Source: Beroe forskalii (lineage: Eukaryota; Ctenophora; Nuda; Beroida; Beroidae). From it: a stretch of DNA of 64,000 nucleotides. Shown piece after piece: positions 33,356 to 44,099 of the stretch (positions are counted from its first letter, which is position 1; every line of letters starts with the position of its first letter). Below the pieces are notes generated by a model. The model had not been told where the DNA came from, searched no databases, and saw only the letters and a list, made by a program, of their open reading frames with translations. The translations under genes were made by a program, and so were the position numbers. The DNA lies in the NCBI GenBank assembly GCA_011033025.1, contig WFMF01000044.1, positions 186,001 through 250,000 on the forward strand, read 5' to 3'.

Positions 33356-34140
33356 GGTGGAACCACCCGAAACCACCCGAAACCAGCCGAAACCACCCAA
33401 CCCACCCGAAACCACCCCCGAAACCACCCAACATAACTCCGAAACCACCCGAAACCAGCCGAAACCACCCGAAACCAGCCGAAACCAGCCGAAACCATCC
33501 GAAACCACCCAACCACCCGAAACCACCCAACCCACCCAACCCACCCAACGGTGGGTTGGGTGGTTTCGGGTGGTTTCGGGTCACTCACATTTAAGTAAAA
33601 TTTTGGGTCGTTTCGGGCTGGTTTCGGGCTGGTTTCGGGATGGTTTCGAAATTTTAGCATAAATTGGGGAACTTAAAACACCGAAACCACCCGAAACCAC
33701 CCGAAACCACCGAACCACCCAAAACCACCGAAACCACGAAACCACCCAAAATTCATATTTTGGGTTGGTTCGGTGGTTGGAATCGTTTCGGGTAGTTCCA
33801 AACAAAGGTAAAATTTTGGCTCGTTTCAAAATTTTTGCATAAATTGGGGAGTTCTAACCACCAAAATGACCCAAAACGACCCAAACTATCCAAAATCCAT
33901 ATTCTGGGTGGGTTCGGGTGGTTTCGGGTAGTTCAATCAAGTAAAATTTTGGTTCGTTTTGCGCTAGTTTCGAAATTTTTTGCGTAAATTGGGGTATTCA
34001 AACCACCTGAAACCAGCCGATTCCACACAAAATATGAATTATGCACTTTGTGCTGTTTCGTATGGTTTCGAAACAGCCCGAAACAACCCAAAACAACCCA
34101 CAACAATCCGAAACCACCCAAACGATGAATTTTGGGTTAT
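33356..34140. repeat. CACCCGAAAC satellite, left arm of copy B
   Basis: A tight array at 33356-33600 is the inverse of the right-arm array, and decayed units with TTTGGGT and AACCACC words continue to about 34140. Embedded AAATTTTGGGTCG-type spacers recur roughly every 110-150 bp, showing a higher-order unit. Confidence 0.88.
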
Positions 34141-35944
34141 GGTGGACTGACGGTTTCTAAACTGGCAATTGTGATCATATCAATCATTCTCCTCCGATAT
34201 GTACATTTTGATACTCTGTCGATTTTACGTTAACTTAGTGTGTAGGTACCATTACTCCAATCTCCATTATATGATGTATAGCTCTGTTACCAAATAAAAT
34301 GAGGAAATTTGGTAACTTTCCGAAATTTAATGATCACATGCAATGATGAATCATGAACTGATCATGTGCCACGTGCAATGTGCAATGTGCATGGATTACG
34401 TTTACGAGCACAATTGCATGGAAGTAGTGGCATAAAGCTCTGCAAATTCTCAAATATTACGTAGTCATAGACCAGAGATTGTGATACATCTGAAATCCGA
34501 AATCAAGTAACATTAACAACAAAATATAATGTTGGAATGTAGTATTTGAACATTTTCATAAAGGTGAATAAGATGAATAAGATGAACGTACGGTCGAATT
34601 ACATGCAAAAAGGTGAATATAAGTGCACGGGCCGTCTGAGCAATGAAAGTACTGTAATGCAACGAAATGAAGGATTCTTACGCAACCAATGACACATTCG
34701 CGATATTTCCCTAACTGCTGCTGAACTTGCCCGGGCATGTTATGCGTCGCGCGCGAAAAATAGGCGCAAGAATTGTTACTGATACTGACAGTGTCAGGGG
34801 CATATTGTTCGTGTGGGCTTACTATTTGTGCGCGATGTTACCCTCGGCAAAATCTTCCATCATTTCTAACAAATGTCAGATGTTTCGTTGTGAATTATAT
34901 TTTGAATGTTTTAATGAATCAGAATTTGCACACTCGGGCTCAAGTAAAGTGATGCAATCATCATAAGTCATAGTGTTGTTTTAAGTACATTTTGGGTCAA
35001 AAAAGTGTTACCACGCATGGTTTTCAAAAGTTCAAAGCACCTTTGCTCCTTTACTCTTTTACAGTAAAACTTCTCAAACGTTGAATGGTCGTTTGGTTTG
35101 CCGTAGACTACAGCCCCAGTGTGGACGATTTTCTTTACGAGAACTACCTATTTCTCTGTAGATTAAAACCACCATATATATGCAATTACCCGGCCACTGA
35201 GGATCTTTCGTGAGCCATTTCACCCTTTCAACTTATTTTACAATCTGATGCTTCTGACGTATGATTTATGAAGATACATATCAATAACGAGCTAGGCCGT
35301 CGGGCTCGTTCTTCGTAGCTCAAGCTGCCACAGGTCATCAATAAGTCAATACACGTCTTGTTCCTGATTAACGAGTTTAAGTCGAGCTCAGTGTTCAACC
35401 CATGTTAATAGTGATAATATAATAATGCTGTTGTTTCTCCGAACCTCGCTCTTGCATTGAATAGTCGTTGTATTTTGCCACAAGAACTTTCTGTTGGTTT
35501 TAACATTCTTTGAAGATTTATACTCAAACTTTCAACATTTCCTTTCTAAAAGGGTAAATCTCTCAAATAAGCTCCCGAGAATGATAGGTATTGGATAATG
35601 GATATATCACAGTCAATTCATTGGCCCAGACTATTATTCAGTGTCACTGTATGAATATAAAATCTGTCGCAAAATTCGCTCTCCAGGTATTATACATATT
35701 ATTGATACACGTATGGATTGGGTCATGCTGAATTTGAGCAGAGCCGTGGACACTGGACATATCCATGAGGAATCTCAATTCTTACTTGCACACACGAAGT
35801 GAAATAGCCCATGTCAGTGTTTACTGTGCAACATGCTGGAGGATGGAAGTCACGCTACTGATACTGTACTACAGTTATACCATCCGAATTGGAAACTTTT
35901 GCCATGGGCTTTCCTTGAATTCACAGTGTATCGGGTTGATTCAC

Positions 35945-36484
35945 GTGGGTTGGGTGGTTTCGGGTGGGTTGGGTGGTTTCGGTGGGTTGGGTGGTTTCGG
36001 GTGGTTTCGGGTGGTTTCGGGGCTATATTGGGTGGTTTCGGGTGGGTTGGGTGGTTTTGGGTGGTTCCACCTTTTAGTATCAACGAAAATGTTGTAACAG
36101 AGGTGATACACTTTTAGACGATAATCAGATTTTCCAACCTTATCCAGACCAATTGAAAAATTTATTGACAGGCAATAGTATCAACAGTCGAAACTGGGTG
36201 GTTTCGGGTGGGTTGGGTGGTTCTGGGAAGGTTGGGTGGTTCCAGGAAGGTTGAGTGGTTTCAGGTGGGTTCGGGTGGATTCGGTGGTTTTGGGTGGTTT
36301 CGGGTGTTTTGGGTGGTTTCGGGTGGGTTGGGTGGTTTCGGGTGGGTTGGGTGGTTTCGGGTGGTTTCAGGTGGTTTCGGGTGGTTTCGGGTGGTTTCGG
36401 AGTTATGTTGGGTGGTTTCGGGGTTGGTTTCGGGTGGGTTGGGTGGTTTCGGCTGGTTTCGGGTGGTTTCGGGTGGTTCCACCT
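35945..36484. repeat. GGGTGGTTTC satellite, right arm of copy B
   Basis: Two array blocks (35945-36066 and 36195-36484) flank about 130 bp of unique sequence that contains an internal copy of the element terminus (CCACCTTTTAGTATCAACG, about 36067-36085). The same layout is found in copy A, where the second block is about 350 bp longer. Confidence 0.9.
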
Positions 36485-37725
36485 TTTAGTATCAACGAAG
36501 AAACCAGACGGGAAGTTCATCTTACAGGTTACAGGGCAGAGTGCAACTATCGTAAGGACAACAAATGTGGTGGTGTCACAATTCTGGTTAAGAACGAATA
36601 CAGGCAAGGTGTGGAATTCATTAAAGACAAAAATCATGCAGACTATTTGGTATGCAGAATGAAAAAAGCATTCTTCCGACAGGCAGAAGACATTTTCATA
36701 GTAAATGCCTATGTTAGACCTCATAATTCAAGTGGATCGAAAACTGACAGTGGACGTGAAATGATGTCAAAAATTGAGGAAATAGTGAACGACCTTCGGC
36801 TGAAGGGTGACGTGGTGTTATGTGGAGACTTCAACGCCAGAATAGCAAATCAGACGGGCACAATAGAGAATGAAACTAATGACTTCTTACCAATGCCTGA
36901 GGATTATGGGCCTGACATTCATAAACCTCGCAACTCAGAGGACACAGTGAAAAATAGCTTTTGCAAGCAGTTCATAAACTTAGTATCTAATAATCAACTT
37001 CAAATACTCAATGGCTGCACCTTAGGTGACCTTCGGGGTCAATTTACGAGCATTCAACCGAGAGGATGTAGTGTAATAGACTATTTCACAGTCTCATCAA
37101 AACTCCGCCATCACGTGAACTTCATGAAAGTTCAGGACCTCACTATGTACTCTGACCACAGACCACTAGTTATGGAATTACGCAGTCCTCCTATTAAAGT
37201 TGAACCATCTAAAACTACTTCATGACGTACGAGAAAGCATCGCCTAGGTTTATCTTTAACGAGACAACAAGGACAACATTCACAGATTCTCTGAGCAGCG
37301 ACTCAGCAACTGATGCCCTAAACAAACTCAACGCTAATATTGAGACTTTAACACTACCCACCTCATTCACTTATCAAGACAGTGCGAGACCTTAACGACT
37401 CTTTCACGGAACACATACGATCACGAAGAAGTGCTGCATTTAAACAGACCAAAGTCAAAACTCAAGCAAAGTGTCAACAGAAGAATAACCCTGGTTCAAC
37501 TGGTATGAAATGCTAAACGGAGCTTCGTAAGGCTACAAGTATCACATCTCAATTTCCATCAAGCACATTGATTCGAAAAGTTCTACAGAGTGAAGGAACT
37601 ACAAGAAATTACTGAAAAAGTGTGAGAAAGAGTACTTCGAACATCTGAACAAGGATATAGAAGATGGAAAGTGTTGAACTGGCAATCATTCAAGAAACTC
37701 AAACAGCATAAAACTAATAAGCGAT

Positions 37726-38160
37726 TTTCTGCTGCCCTTACTGGTATTCTACCTAAATATGGTGCTGTAATTTACCTGCTGCTTTGCCCGGTAAACTACA
37801 ACCAATTCACTTTCTGAGTGAGTTTTGGAGAATACTATTTTGCTTATTTTGAAACTCAAGGAAATGTTTTTCTTTGGTCTTTAAAGCCTTGCAATAAAGG
37901 TGCTCTGTAGCATATGTCCTGCTAAGCGTTTTAACCCTTGGCTGGCACCATGGTCCTCTGTTTATGAACATGGACTGCTGCTGAGGGTGGTCAGAGGACT
38001 GCTGCCTTGCACTGGTATTCTACCTAAATATCATGCCATGTATGGACAAATTCATTCTAGTGAAAAAATTGACAAAGAGGAAGATTGCTTATTTTTGTTT
38101 GAAAAATAAAATTTACAGTGACAGATGATTAAGTCAAAAAACAAATTAATTGTACTTGTC
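37726..38160. other. Unassigned stretch with a short duplicated word
   Basis: No gene is seen. GCTGCCCTTACTGGTATTCTACCTAAATAT at 37730-37760 is echoed at about 38000-38030 (CTGCCTTGCACTGGTATTC...), indicating a decayed duplication. Confidence 0.45.
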
Positions 38161-38162
38161 AC

Positions 38163-38830
38163 TGAGCAATAATATACGCTTAGAGCATGGCTGGGAATGC
38201 GCTAATATGTAGTTACATAACGAGCAACAGTGAAGTACAACATGATTTATGCCTCGAGCAAAGCGAGTGGCATAAATTGCATTATTCACTGAAGCCGAAG
38301 GCTGAGTTGAATAATGATTTGTTTTCATCGAGGGCGCAGCCCAAGTTGAAAACAATTTGTTACTTCGCTGTTGGGAGTTATGTAACAATATTATTTACCA
38401 AGTTTTTCAAACGCAAGAAAACATTTTCTTCACTCTCAGCGTATAAATATAACTTTTGTCTTTAGATGGTAGGCTTTACGTGGTGAGCAATATGACTTGT
38501 TTATCAAAGCTTTGATGTGAGGCTCCGCAATAATTTCTATTAGCCAATTTTGAGGGTACTTGTAGGCGTGCAATAATAAGTAATATTGCACTCCTCACAT
38601 TGGCTAATACACTAAGAGCATGGCAAATGGTCATGACGCTAATAAAATTATTGCACTCGGCTTCGCCTCGTGCAATAATTTGGTATTGTCGCACTCGGCC
38701 TGCTCCTCGTGCGACAATACAAATTATTGCACTCGGCTACGCCTCGTGCAATAATTTATATTAGCGCATTCCCAGCCATGCTCTAAGCGTATATTAGCGC
38801 ATTCCCAGCCATGCTCTAAGCGTATATTAT
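38163..38830. mobile_element. TIR element packed with independent hairpins
   Basis: The arm ATACGCTTAGAGCATGGCTG (continuing GGAATGCGCTAATAT) at about 38173-38207 is inverted at 38757-38830, where the right terminus is duplicated in tandem. Inside lie at least eight hairpins with different outer stems: ATTTATGCC (38246-38275), CATTATTCA (38280-38315), TTGTTTTCA (38319-38355), TTGTTAC (38357-38387), GTGCAATA (38569-38593), AAATTATTGCAC (38645-38681), GTATTGTCGCAC (38683-38720) and AAATTATTGCAC (38722-38758). Three share the core TCGGCTTCGCCTC or a variant of it (TCGGCTACGCCTC). No ORF of note. Confidence 0.75.
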
Positions 38831-39041
38831 GCACTATGCATGCTATGTGTGGACACTTGACATTTCATAGAATGCATAGCAATTGATTTAAATCATGAAA
38901 GGAATTTAATTCTGAAAAGACCTTAAAACAATTTATTATGTACTAGCTACAGTTTGAAAATGTGGTTTTAGCTAGACAATGATTGCTATTACCAGCTATC
39001 ATTATCAAAGTATTTACAGCAAGTTGTTGATGTAAACTTAC

Positions 39042-39227
39042 CTCTAATGAGTAATGTACATTATTTATCTGAAATCGCTTTATGAAAGTACTAGCAATGG
39101 TGGGTTCATAGGAATCTGGGAAGTTGTTGTTAACAAACTGGATAGTCAGAGAAGATTTCCCAACTCTGCTATAGCCCATGACACATATCTTTCGTCTCTT
39201 CAGTTGTGAGGAACCATGGTTAGACAT
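39042..39227 (-). CDS. RHEB-family small GTPase, first coding exon
   Basis: RHEB is a Ras-family GTPase that activates TORC1 at lysosomal membranes. The exon codes 62 residues from ATG 39227: a basic N-terminus (KRRKICVMG), a P-loop G.SRVGKSS with the Arg at the position typical of RHEB (where most Ras proteins have Gly), LTIQFVNNNFPDSYEPTI and STF with the switch I Thr. It ends YSLE at a donor GTAAGT (39041). The usual next block would be LVDTAGQ. I find no such exon on the minus strand below 39042 within the window, so the gene is incomplete here, either through a long intron, an assembly join or truncation. Confidence 0.82.
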
Positions 39228-40260
39228 AATGATATCCTCAAAAGTTCAAATCAGAGGATTTATTAAAGTATCTAATATCTTATCTGATAATTAGTAGGAA
39301 AAGCCGAATTAAACACCATTTCACAATCAGACTAAGAGTCTAATCTACAGATATGAATTTGTGAAGTGTTAAATATGTGAATGTTTGTATATCAGAATCA
39401 CAATTTTTCACTTGCTTTTCTCACTACTAGTACTACTCTAATTCATGCAGCTCTTATGATAATTTACCCATATTACTGGTCCAAGAAGCCTAGATAGGGG
39501 CTTTGTCAATAAAATTTCATCTTATATATAAAGTAAATTCACACGTGAATAATGTTTGTCTGTGCGGGCGCACACCATTAAATTTGAGCTTGCCAAGAAG
39601 ATATCAAGAGAAACGAAGGCAAAAGGGAGAAGAGATGTGCCGTTACTATGGAAACCAATTTTTGTGCATGTGCAGATTATAATCAGTTCTATGCAAGCGC
39701 TTTCTATTACGCTACTACTTTTAAATGTTGTGCTGTAGTTTTGGAAAATTTGCCGTTTTCTTTACACTTCAAATTCAAGATCTCAAGATGGAGAAAGGAC
39801 ATAACTTGAATAACAGAGGATATTTCAGATGAATTGTTTTCATAAAACTATGCCAAAGGTCAGTCGATAATCCTTAATAAATGCTGATAACAGTAGTAAC
39901 AGTAGTTCCAATATAATCGAGTCGAATATAGGTTTTATAGATACAAGGACAGTCCCTGTTCTGGATCAATATTGTGAACGAAAAAAATATCCCATGTAAG
40001 TATGAGAATCAGTTGTCAGAATTGAAATCATCTTGCAATCAAAACGGATCAAAATTCACTTGGTTTAGCATGACTAAAAGTAACCAACGAAGTTCTATTT
40101 TCCAAACTGCTCCTTCATAAAATGTAATATTTGATTTATTTGATAGGAATATTTTGATGCGGTAAAATTAAAAACTATCCAATCAATTTGAATGGTAGTG
40201 CTTAAAATTTGCAAAAGAGGTGCTGCATAGCAGCGCCAAGTGAGGCGTGAGCTGTGTGTT
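39228..40260. other. Upstream flank of the RHEB-like exon
   Basis: Non-coding. It should contain the promoter and 5' UTR of the RHEB-like gene; no distinct motif was recognised. Confidence 0.4.
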
Positions 40261-40523
40261 AGCAGGTCTGGAGGAACGCCGACTCATCTTCGGCGGACCT
40301 AAGGCGGACTCGCTTAAGCGGACCTACGGCGGACCTAAAGCGGACCTATGGCAGACCTTAAGCTGAACAAGCTTGAGCGGACCTAAGGCGAACCTACGGG
40401 GGACCTAAGGCAGACCTACAGCGGACCTACAGCGGACCTACAGCGGACCTACCGGCAAGCAATCAGATGCTAAGGGCAATAAGCCAGCAAGCAATCAGTT
40501 GCTAATCAGGGACACACGAGGTG

Positions 40524-40530
40524 TATATAA
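40524..40530 (+). promoter_or_regulatory. TATA box candidate of the Merlin transposase
   Basis: TATATAA, just inside the left TIR and ahead of the transposase ATG, the position expected for an element-borne promoter. Confidence 0.45.
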
Positions 40531-40558
40531 GCCGCAGTGTTTTGAGAGATTTATCAAA

Positions 40559-41275
40559 ATGCCTTTTCATTCTACTCAACTGAGTCTCCACGACGAGATC
40601 GTCCAGCTTACCTTGACAGAAGATGCAGCTCGCTCCTTCCTCCTCCAACGGGATGTTCTGAGACAGACGATGACCTGTGGATGTGGTTCTCAGATGGACT
40701 TCATTGCCTGTGCCGCTTCAAAGTCTGCAGACCTAAGAGTTTGGAAGTGCACCACCTGCAAGAAGTTCACCAACATCAGAACAGACAGTGTCCTGGCCGG
40801 GAAGAAGCTCTCCTTCAAGGCAAAGTTTGGGAAGATGAAGAACAACAGAGGGGCTTACAGAGAGGGCATGTGGGTGCTTGGTGGAGTCGACAGAGAGACC
40901 GACGACTGCTTCCTGGTGCCCTGTCCTGGGAACTCCCGCTCCGGTTCTGTCCTCCTCCCCATCATTCAGCGCTGGGTCCTTCCTGGGAGCATCATTTACA
41001 CCGACGAGTGGGCTGGATACAGCAGACTCACGGCACAGGGCTACACCCACGACAGTGTCAACCATTCCATCCAGTTCGTTAACCCTGCAACCGGAGTCCA
41101 CACCAACACCCAGGAGGGGCTCTGGCATCATGTGAAGCGGCAGATGGTTGGGAAGAGTGACCTAAAGTCAGTCCTACTCGACTTCATGTTCCAAAGAAAG
41201 TTCAACACTTCCGCTGGAGAAACACAGATTTCTAATGCTTTCAACGGTTATTTGATTGTTTTGAAATGCCATTGA
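40559..41275 (+). CDS. Merlin/ISXO2-like DDE transposase
   Basis: 238 aa from the ATG at 40559. It begins with a zinc ribbon (CGCG ... WKCTTCKK), as in IS1016/ISXO2 transposases, then the catalytic core: GGVDRETDDCFLVPC (first Asp), IYTDEWAGYSRL (second Asp) and GVHTNTQEGLWHHVKR (HTN.QE.LW, third acidic Glu). The order and motifs match ISXO2-like transposases, and length is near the usual size. No frameshift or stop is seen, so the enzyme may be functional. A TATATAA box at 40524-40530 lies 28 bp before the ATG. Confidence 0.92.
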   Translation: MPFHSTQLSLHDEIVQLTLTEDAARSFLLQRDVLRQTMTCGCGSQMDFIACAASKSADLRVWKCTTCKKFTNIRTDSVLAGKKLSFKAKFGKMKNNRGAYREGMWVLGGVDRETDDCFLVPCPGNSRSGSVLLPIIQRWVLPGSIIYTDEWAGYSRLTAQGYTHDSVNHSIQFVNPATGVHTNTQEGLWHHVKRQMVGKSDLKSVLLDFMFQRKFNTSAGETQISNAFNGYLIVLKCH

Positions 41276-41505
41276 TTGTCAAGTCATCCATGTTTTAACT
41301 TTTACAGAGTGTATCATAGGTCCGCTGTAGGTTCGCCTTAGGTCCGCCGTAGGTTCGCCTTAGGTCCGCTCAAGCTTGTTCAGCTTAAGGTCCGCCGTAG
41401 GTCTGCCTTAGGTCCGCCGTAGGTCCGCTTAAGCGAGTCCGCCTTAGGTCTGCCGAAAATAAGTCGGTGTTCCTCCAGACTGCCGTCGTTATATAAAACA
41501 GATAT

Positions 41506-42035
41506 ACCTTATTACATGAAATTAAGGTTGTCAAGTAACTAAGGTTACACATTTTTTATGAGCACTTAATTAAGGTGAAATTAATGGACATCACCTTAAT
41601 TTTATGTCATCTTATATTTATACACCTATGATTAAGTGTTCGATGAAAATTTTTGTGGGTTAAATTTTGGTTTGACTTTTAGTTATTGCCACAATTTCAC
41701 AAAAGAATCGTCAAGTAAGCTTTTCTGGAGTTAAACTGTGGTATTCTCAAACCAACGAAAACTGCAAACACCCTTCCTTTCATTAATAAACAATTTCAAC
41801 ACACTGGATAACCTTGTTAAGTTGTTATATCCAGCTTGGATAAGTATTAGCGTACACCATCAAATCATTGAGGTAGTTTTTCCAGTATGACGTCACATTG
41901 TTGTCAAAATTGAGGTTACTTAAAAGGTAGGTGTGTTTAAAATAAGGTTGGTAAAAATTTACAAGCACTTAATTAAGGTGAAATTCGACTCGATCACCTT
42001 AATTAGGTGATACCTTAATTTCATGTAATAAGGTA
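41506..42035. mobile_element. About 530 bp MITE with TACCTTATTACATGAAATTA ends
   Basis: The end TACCTTATTACATGAAATTA is exactly inverted at about 42011-42035. Inner words (GCACTTAATTAAGGTGAAATT) occur twice, near each end. It lies 22 bp from the Merlin right end. No ORF. Confidence 0.8.
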
Positions 42036-42865
42036 GTCTTTGTAAAAGTGAAATCACAACACTTTCCAGCAGCTCCATCTGTAGTGTTTGATTAGATCCA
42101 TATAGAGATGCCTTCATCAGAGATCTACAAAAATCCAAACTAAGCTAAATAAGTCACCTAAGTTATGAATGTAAAAACTGTGGCATATGGATTTGCAACT
42201 ATGTCGCGGGGGTTAAATGCATTTGACAGGCCAAGGGGGTTGGGGTAGTCTCATGCCATCACTTCTGCAACCAAAAGATGGAATGTGCTGGTATCAGTAG
42301 CTACAAGTTTTTTCAAGGACATGAAGTTCATTATCTGTTAAGTGTCAATTTCCAGAGCAGGGAAGCTAAAACTTCAACCTTCACCTGGTCCAGACAAGAT
42401 CCAAAGATCACATGGGCTGCTTTTAATTGTAATGCTGCAACTCCAAAAGCCGAGAAATGAACCAGGGAAAGAATGAACCAGGGAAAGAATGGGTGACTTT
42501 TTCCTTGCAGTTTAACAATATCTTCATTTCACAACAGCCCCTGCTCCAGCCATCTTGTTTGATGGGATCTATATTCAATATTGTAGAGACCCCTTCATCA
42601 GATATCTAGGCAGATCCAAACTAAGCAAAGTGTAGTTTCAAAATTTCTTTTTGTTTTGAACATGTTTTAACCCTAGATAAGATAAGATAAGATAAGTATT
42701 TTGCCATAAAGCAACTCAATTAGGCATAAAAATTACTTTGTCACATTTTATCATTTTAGCATGTACCCTTACTAAGGTACTCAAAATATAACTTTGTATA
42801 TTGCATATCAAAATTGTTTGAAAATCAATAGAATATTGACAATCAGTGCACATTGCACCCTTGAG
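42036..42865. repeat. Two related dispersed segments (CTTCATCAGA.ATCTA)
   Basis: 42060-42155 and 42535-42625 share CAGC.CCATCTTGT or CTCCATCTGT, GATC.ATAT, CCTTCATCAGA.ATCTA and ATCCAAACTAAGC, and a weaker third copy is at 46845-46870. A GATAA microsatellite lies at 42676-42695. No gene. Confidence 0.55.
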
Positions 42866-42867
42866 TT

Positions 42868-43205
42868 CAGGTGCTTGATAACACTATCTTCTCAACACCG
42901 TTTACAATCCCGCTTCTGATGAAATGCCGCTTGTTAGGCTCATCAACCTTCTTCCTCTTCAGCTCTGCTACTAGAGTCCTTTGTGCAGCCCTCTCATCGT
43001 CGGATCTGTCTGGAGACAGGAACACCATCTTATACTTGTCCTTCTTGCTAAGTTGGGGAGACTTAGAAATGACATCTGAAACAATTGAGGAACTGGTCAA
43101 GGTAACCCTTACAGGCCAAGGTCTACCATCCTTAACCTTGCCCACTCGAAAAACCTCCATCTTTGGTTTTTCTCCAATCTCTTCCATGATGCTGCCTATC
43201 TTAGT
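42868..43205 (-). pseudogene. LINE ORF1 fragment (RRM-like), copy 1
   Basis: The minus frame reads MEEIGEKPKMEVFRVGKVKD, then RPWPVRVTLTSS, KMVFLSPDRSDDERAA and KKVDEPNKRHFIRSG. The pattern (nucleic-acid-binding RRM-like domain with basic tail) is typical of LINE ORF1 proteins. It is 5' truncated at about 43205, where similarity to the second copy ends. Confidence 0.7.
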
Positions 43206-44098
43206 TTTAAACTTTACAACACTACTTTATACAATCAAATTTGAGGAATCATGGCAGTCTGGATCTGAAATGTGGACTTAAATGAGTGCACATCATAAAT
43301 CAACAAAGAAAACAATACTTCATGGCATGAAAATGTAAAAGGTGCTCCACTGAAACTGAGAAGAAAACAAGAAGCATTGAGATACCCCAAAATTTAACTG
43401 GCATCTCCCAGAGATTGGTGATCTGACACGCAGATTAACACAAGGTATACTATGAGTCACAACTCCACTTTGATCGCAAACAGATGCAAACAAACACACC
43501 CAGATCCCACCAATTACACCTATTCAAATCATTTTCGAGCTTATCAAGAGCGCAGCCCATGCGCATGCAGTGCGTGTGCATGCTGCATGCAGCTTATCAG
43601 TTATGTTGTTACCATAAAAGTCTCAACGACCAACCCTTTCAGGAAACCTTTCAGCAACTCTTTCAGGACTACTCCCTAGGTACAATCGATCATGTCCCCT
43701 GTGCAGTGTGCAGGCCTCCCTGTTCGGCTGTGCATAGGCACTAGCCAATGGAGAACCTGTGTGCAGCACTTACTTTTTGAGGGCATTGTTGTAGCAGTTG
43801 GAGCATGTGGAACTACCAGAACACTGGATCCAGTCTAGTAATAGAGACCCCACATCCTACCTGGTTTCACTAGACAGGGCCGACTGCAGTCATCACAATC
43901 ATATCTCTGCACTAGAGCTATGCTAATGCAGAGACATACTCACTGGAGTACTAAATATGATTACTGCTCGCATACCACCAAGGAACCATGTCGGCCAATG
44001 TTTCTGGAAGGGTATGGTCGGGCATATATGTCCTCCAATCCTGTGTGTTGGGGGCACTACGGGGGCTTTAGTAAGCCTTCCGTCAACTATCTATCTAT
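43206..44098. other. Unassigned spacer between LINE fragments
   Basis: No gene or RNA is recognised. It ends in a (CTAT)n run (44085-44104) that directly precedes the second LINE ORF1 fragment. Confidence 0.4.
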
Positions 44099-44099
44099 C

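Larger units (their letters stand above)
33342..36497. mobile_element. Satellite-ended DNA transposon, copy B (complete, 10 bp TSD)
   Basis: The ends read CGTTGATACTAAAAGGTGGA inwards on both sides, followed by arrays of CACCCGAAAC-type units. The direct repeat AAGAAACCAG at 33332-33341 and 36498-36507 is a perfect 10 bp target duplication in the LINE endonuclease frame. The interior (34141-35940) is non-coding and about 99% identical to copy A by eye. No transposase is present. Long TIRs and a 9-10 bp duplication fit Mutator-like elements, but this is inference. Confidence 0.9.
33148..37225 (+). pseudogene. LINE ORF2, AP endonuclease part, interrupted by a transposon
   Basis: The first piece (33148-33341) ends SNDFICLQET, with the conserved WNI and QET motifs. 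The second piece resumes after the insertion with a Gly-Gly-Val-Thr segment and carries VVLCGDFNARI and TMYSDHRPL, the catalytic Asp/Asn and Asp/His motifs. Removing the 3156 bp element and one 10 bp duplicate restores one frame (the frame shift of 3166 bases is consistent). The second piece stops at 37223-37225, and the linker continues in another frame (ATG at 37225) with more frameshifts. No reverse transcriptase remains. Confidence 0.85.
31385..37725 (+). mobile_element. LINE (CR1/L2-like, esterase ORF1) split by copy B transposon
   Basis: Order on the plus strand: ORF1 with esterase domain (31630-33108), a 39 bp gap, ORF2 start with AP endonuclease (33148-33341), a 3156 bp transposon, then the rest of the endonuclease (36508-37225) and a frame-broken linker up to about 37725. 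The reverse transcriptase and 3' UTR are missing. ORF1 and the endonuclease are well conserved, so decay is recent or the copy is a truncated relict of an active family. Confidence 0.85.
40265..41483 (+). mobile_element. Merlin (ISXO2/IS1016-like) DNA transposon with repeat-built TIRs
   Basis: A transposase gene is flanked by long inverted repeats: left 40265-40455, right 41310-41483. Both ends share TCTGGAGGAAC(G/A)CCGAC, then CGGCGGACCTAAGGCGGACT-type sequence and GCTGAACAAGCTTGAGCGGA. Each TIR is itself a tandem series of a unit of about 12 bp (CGGACCTAAGG, CGGACCTACGG). A target duplication is not clear at either end. Confidence 0.88.
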
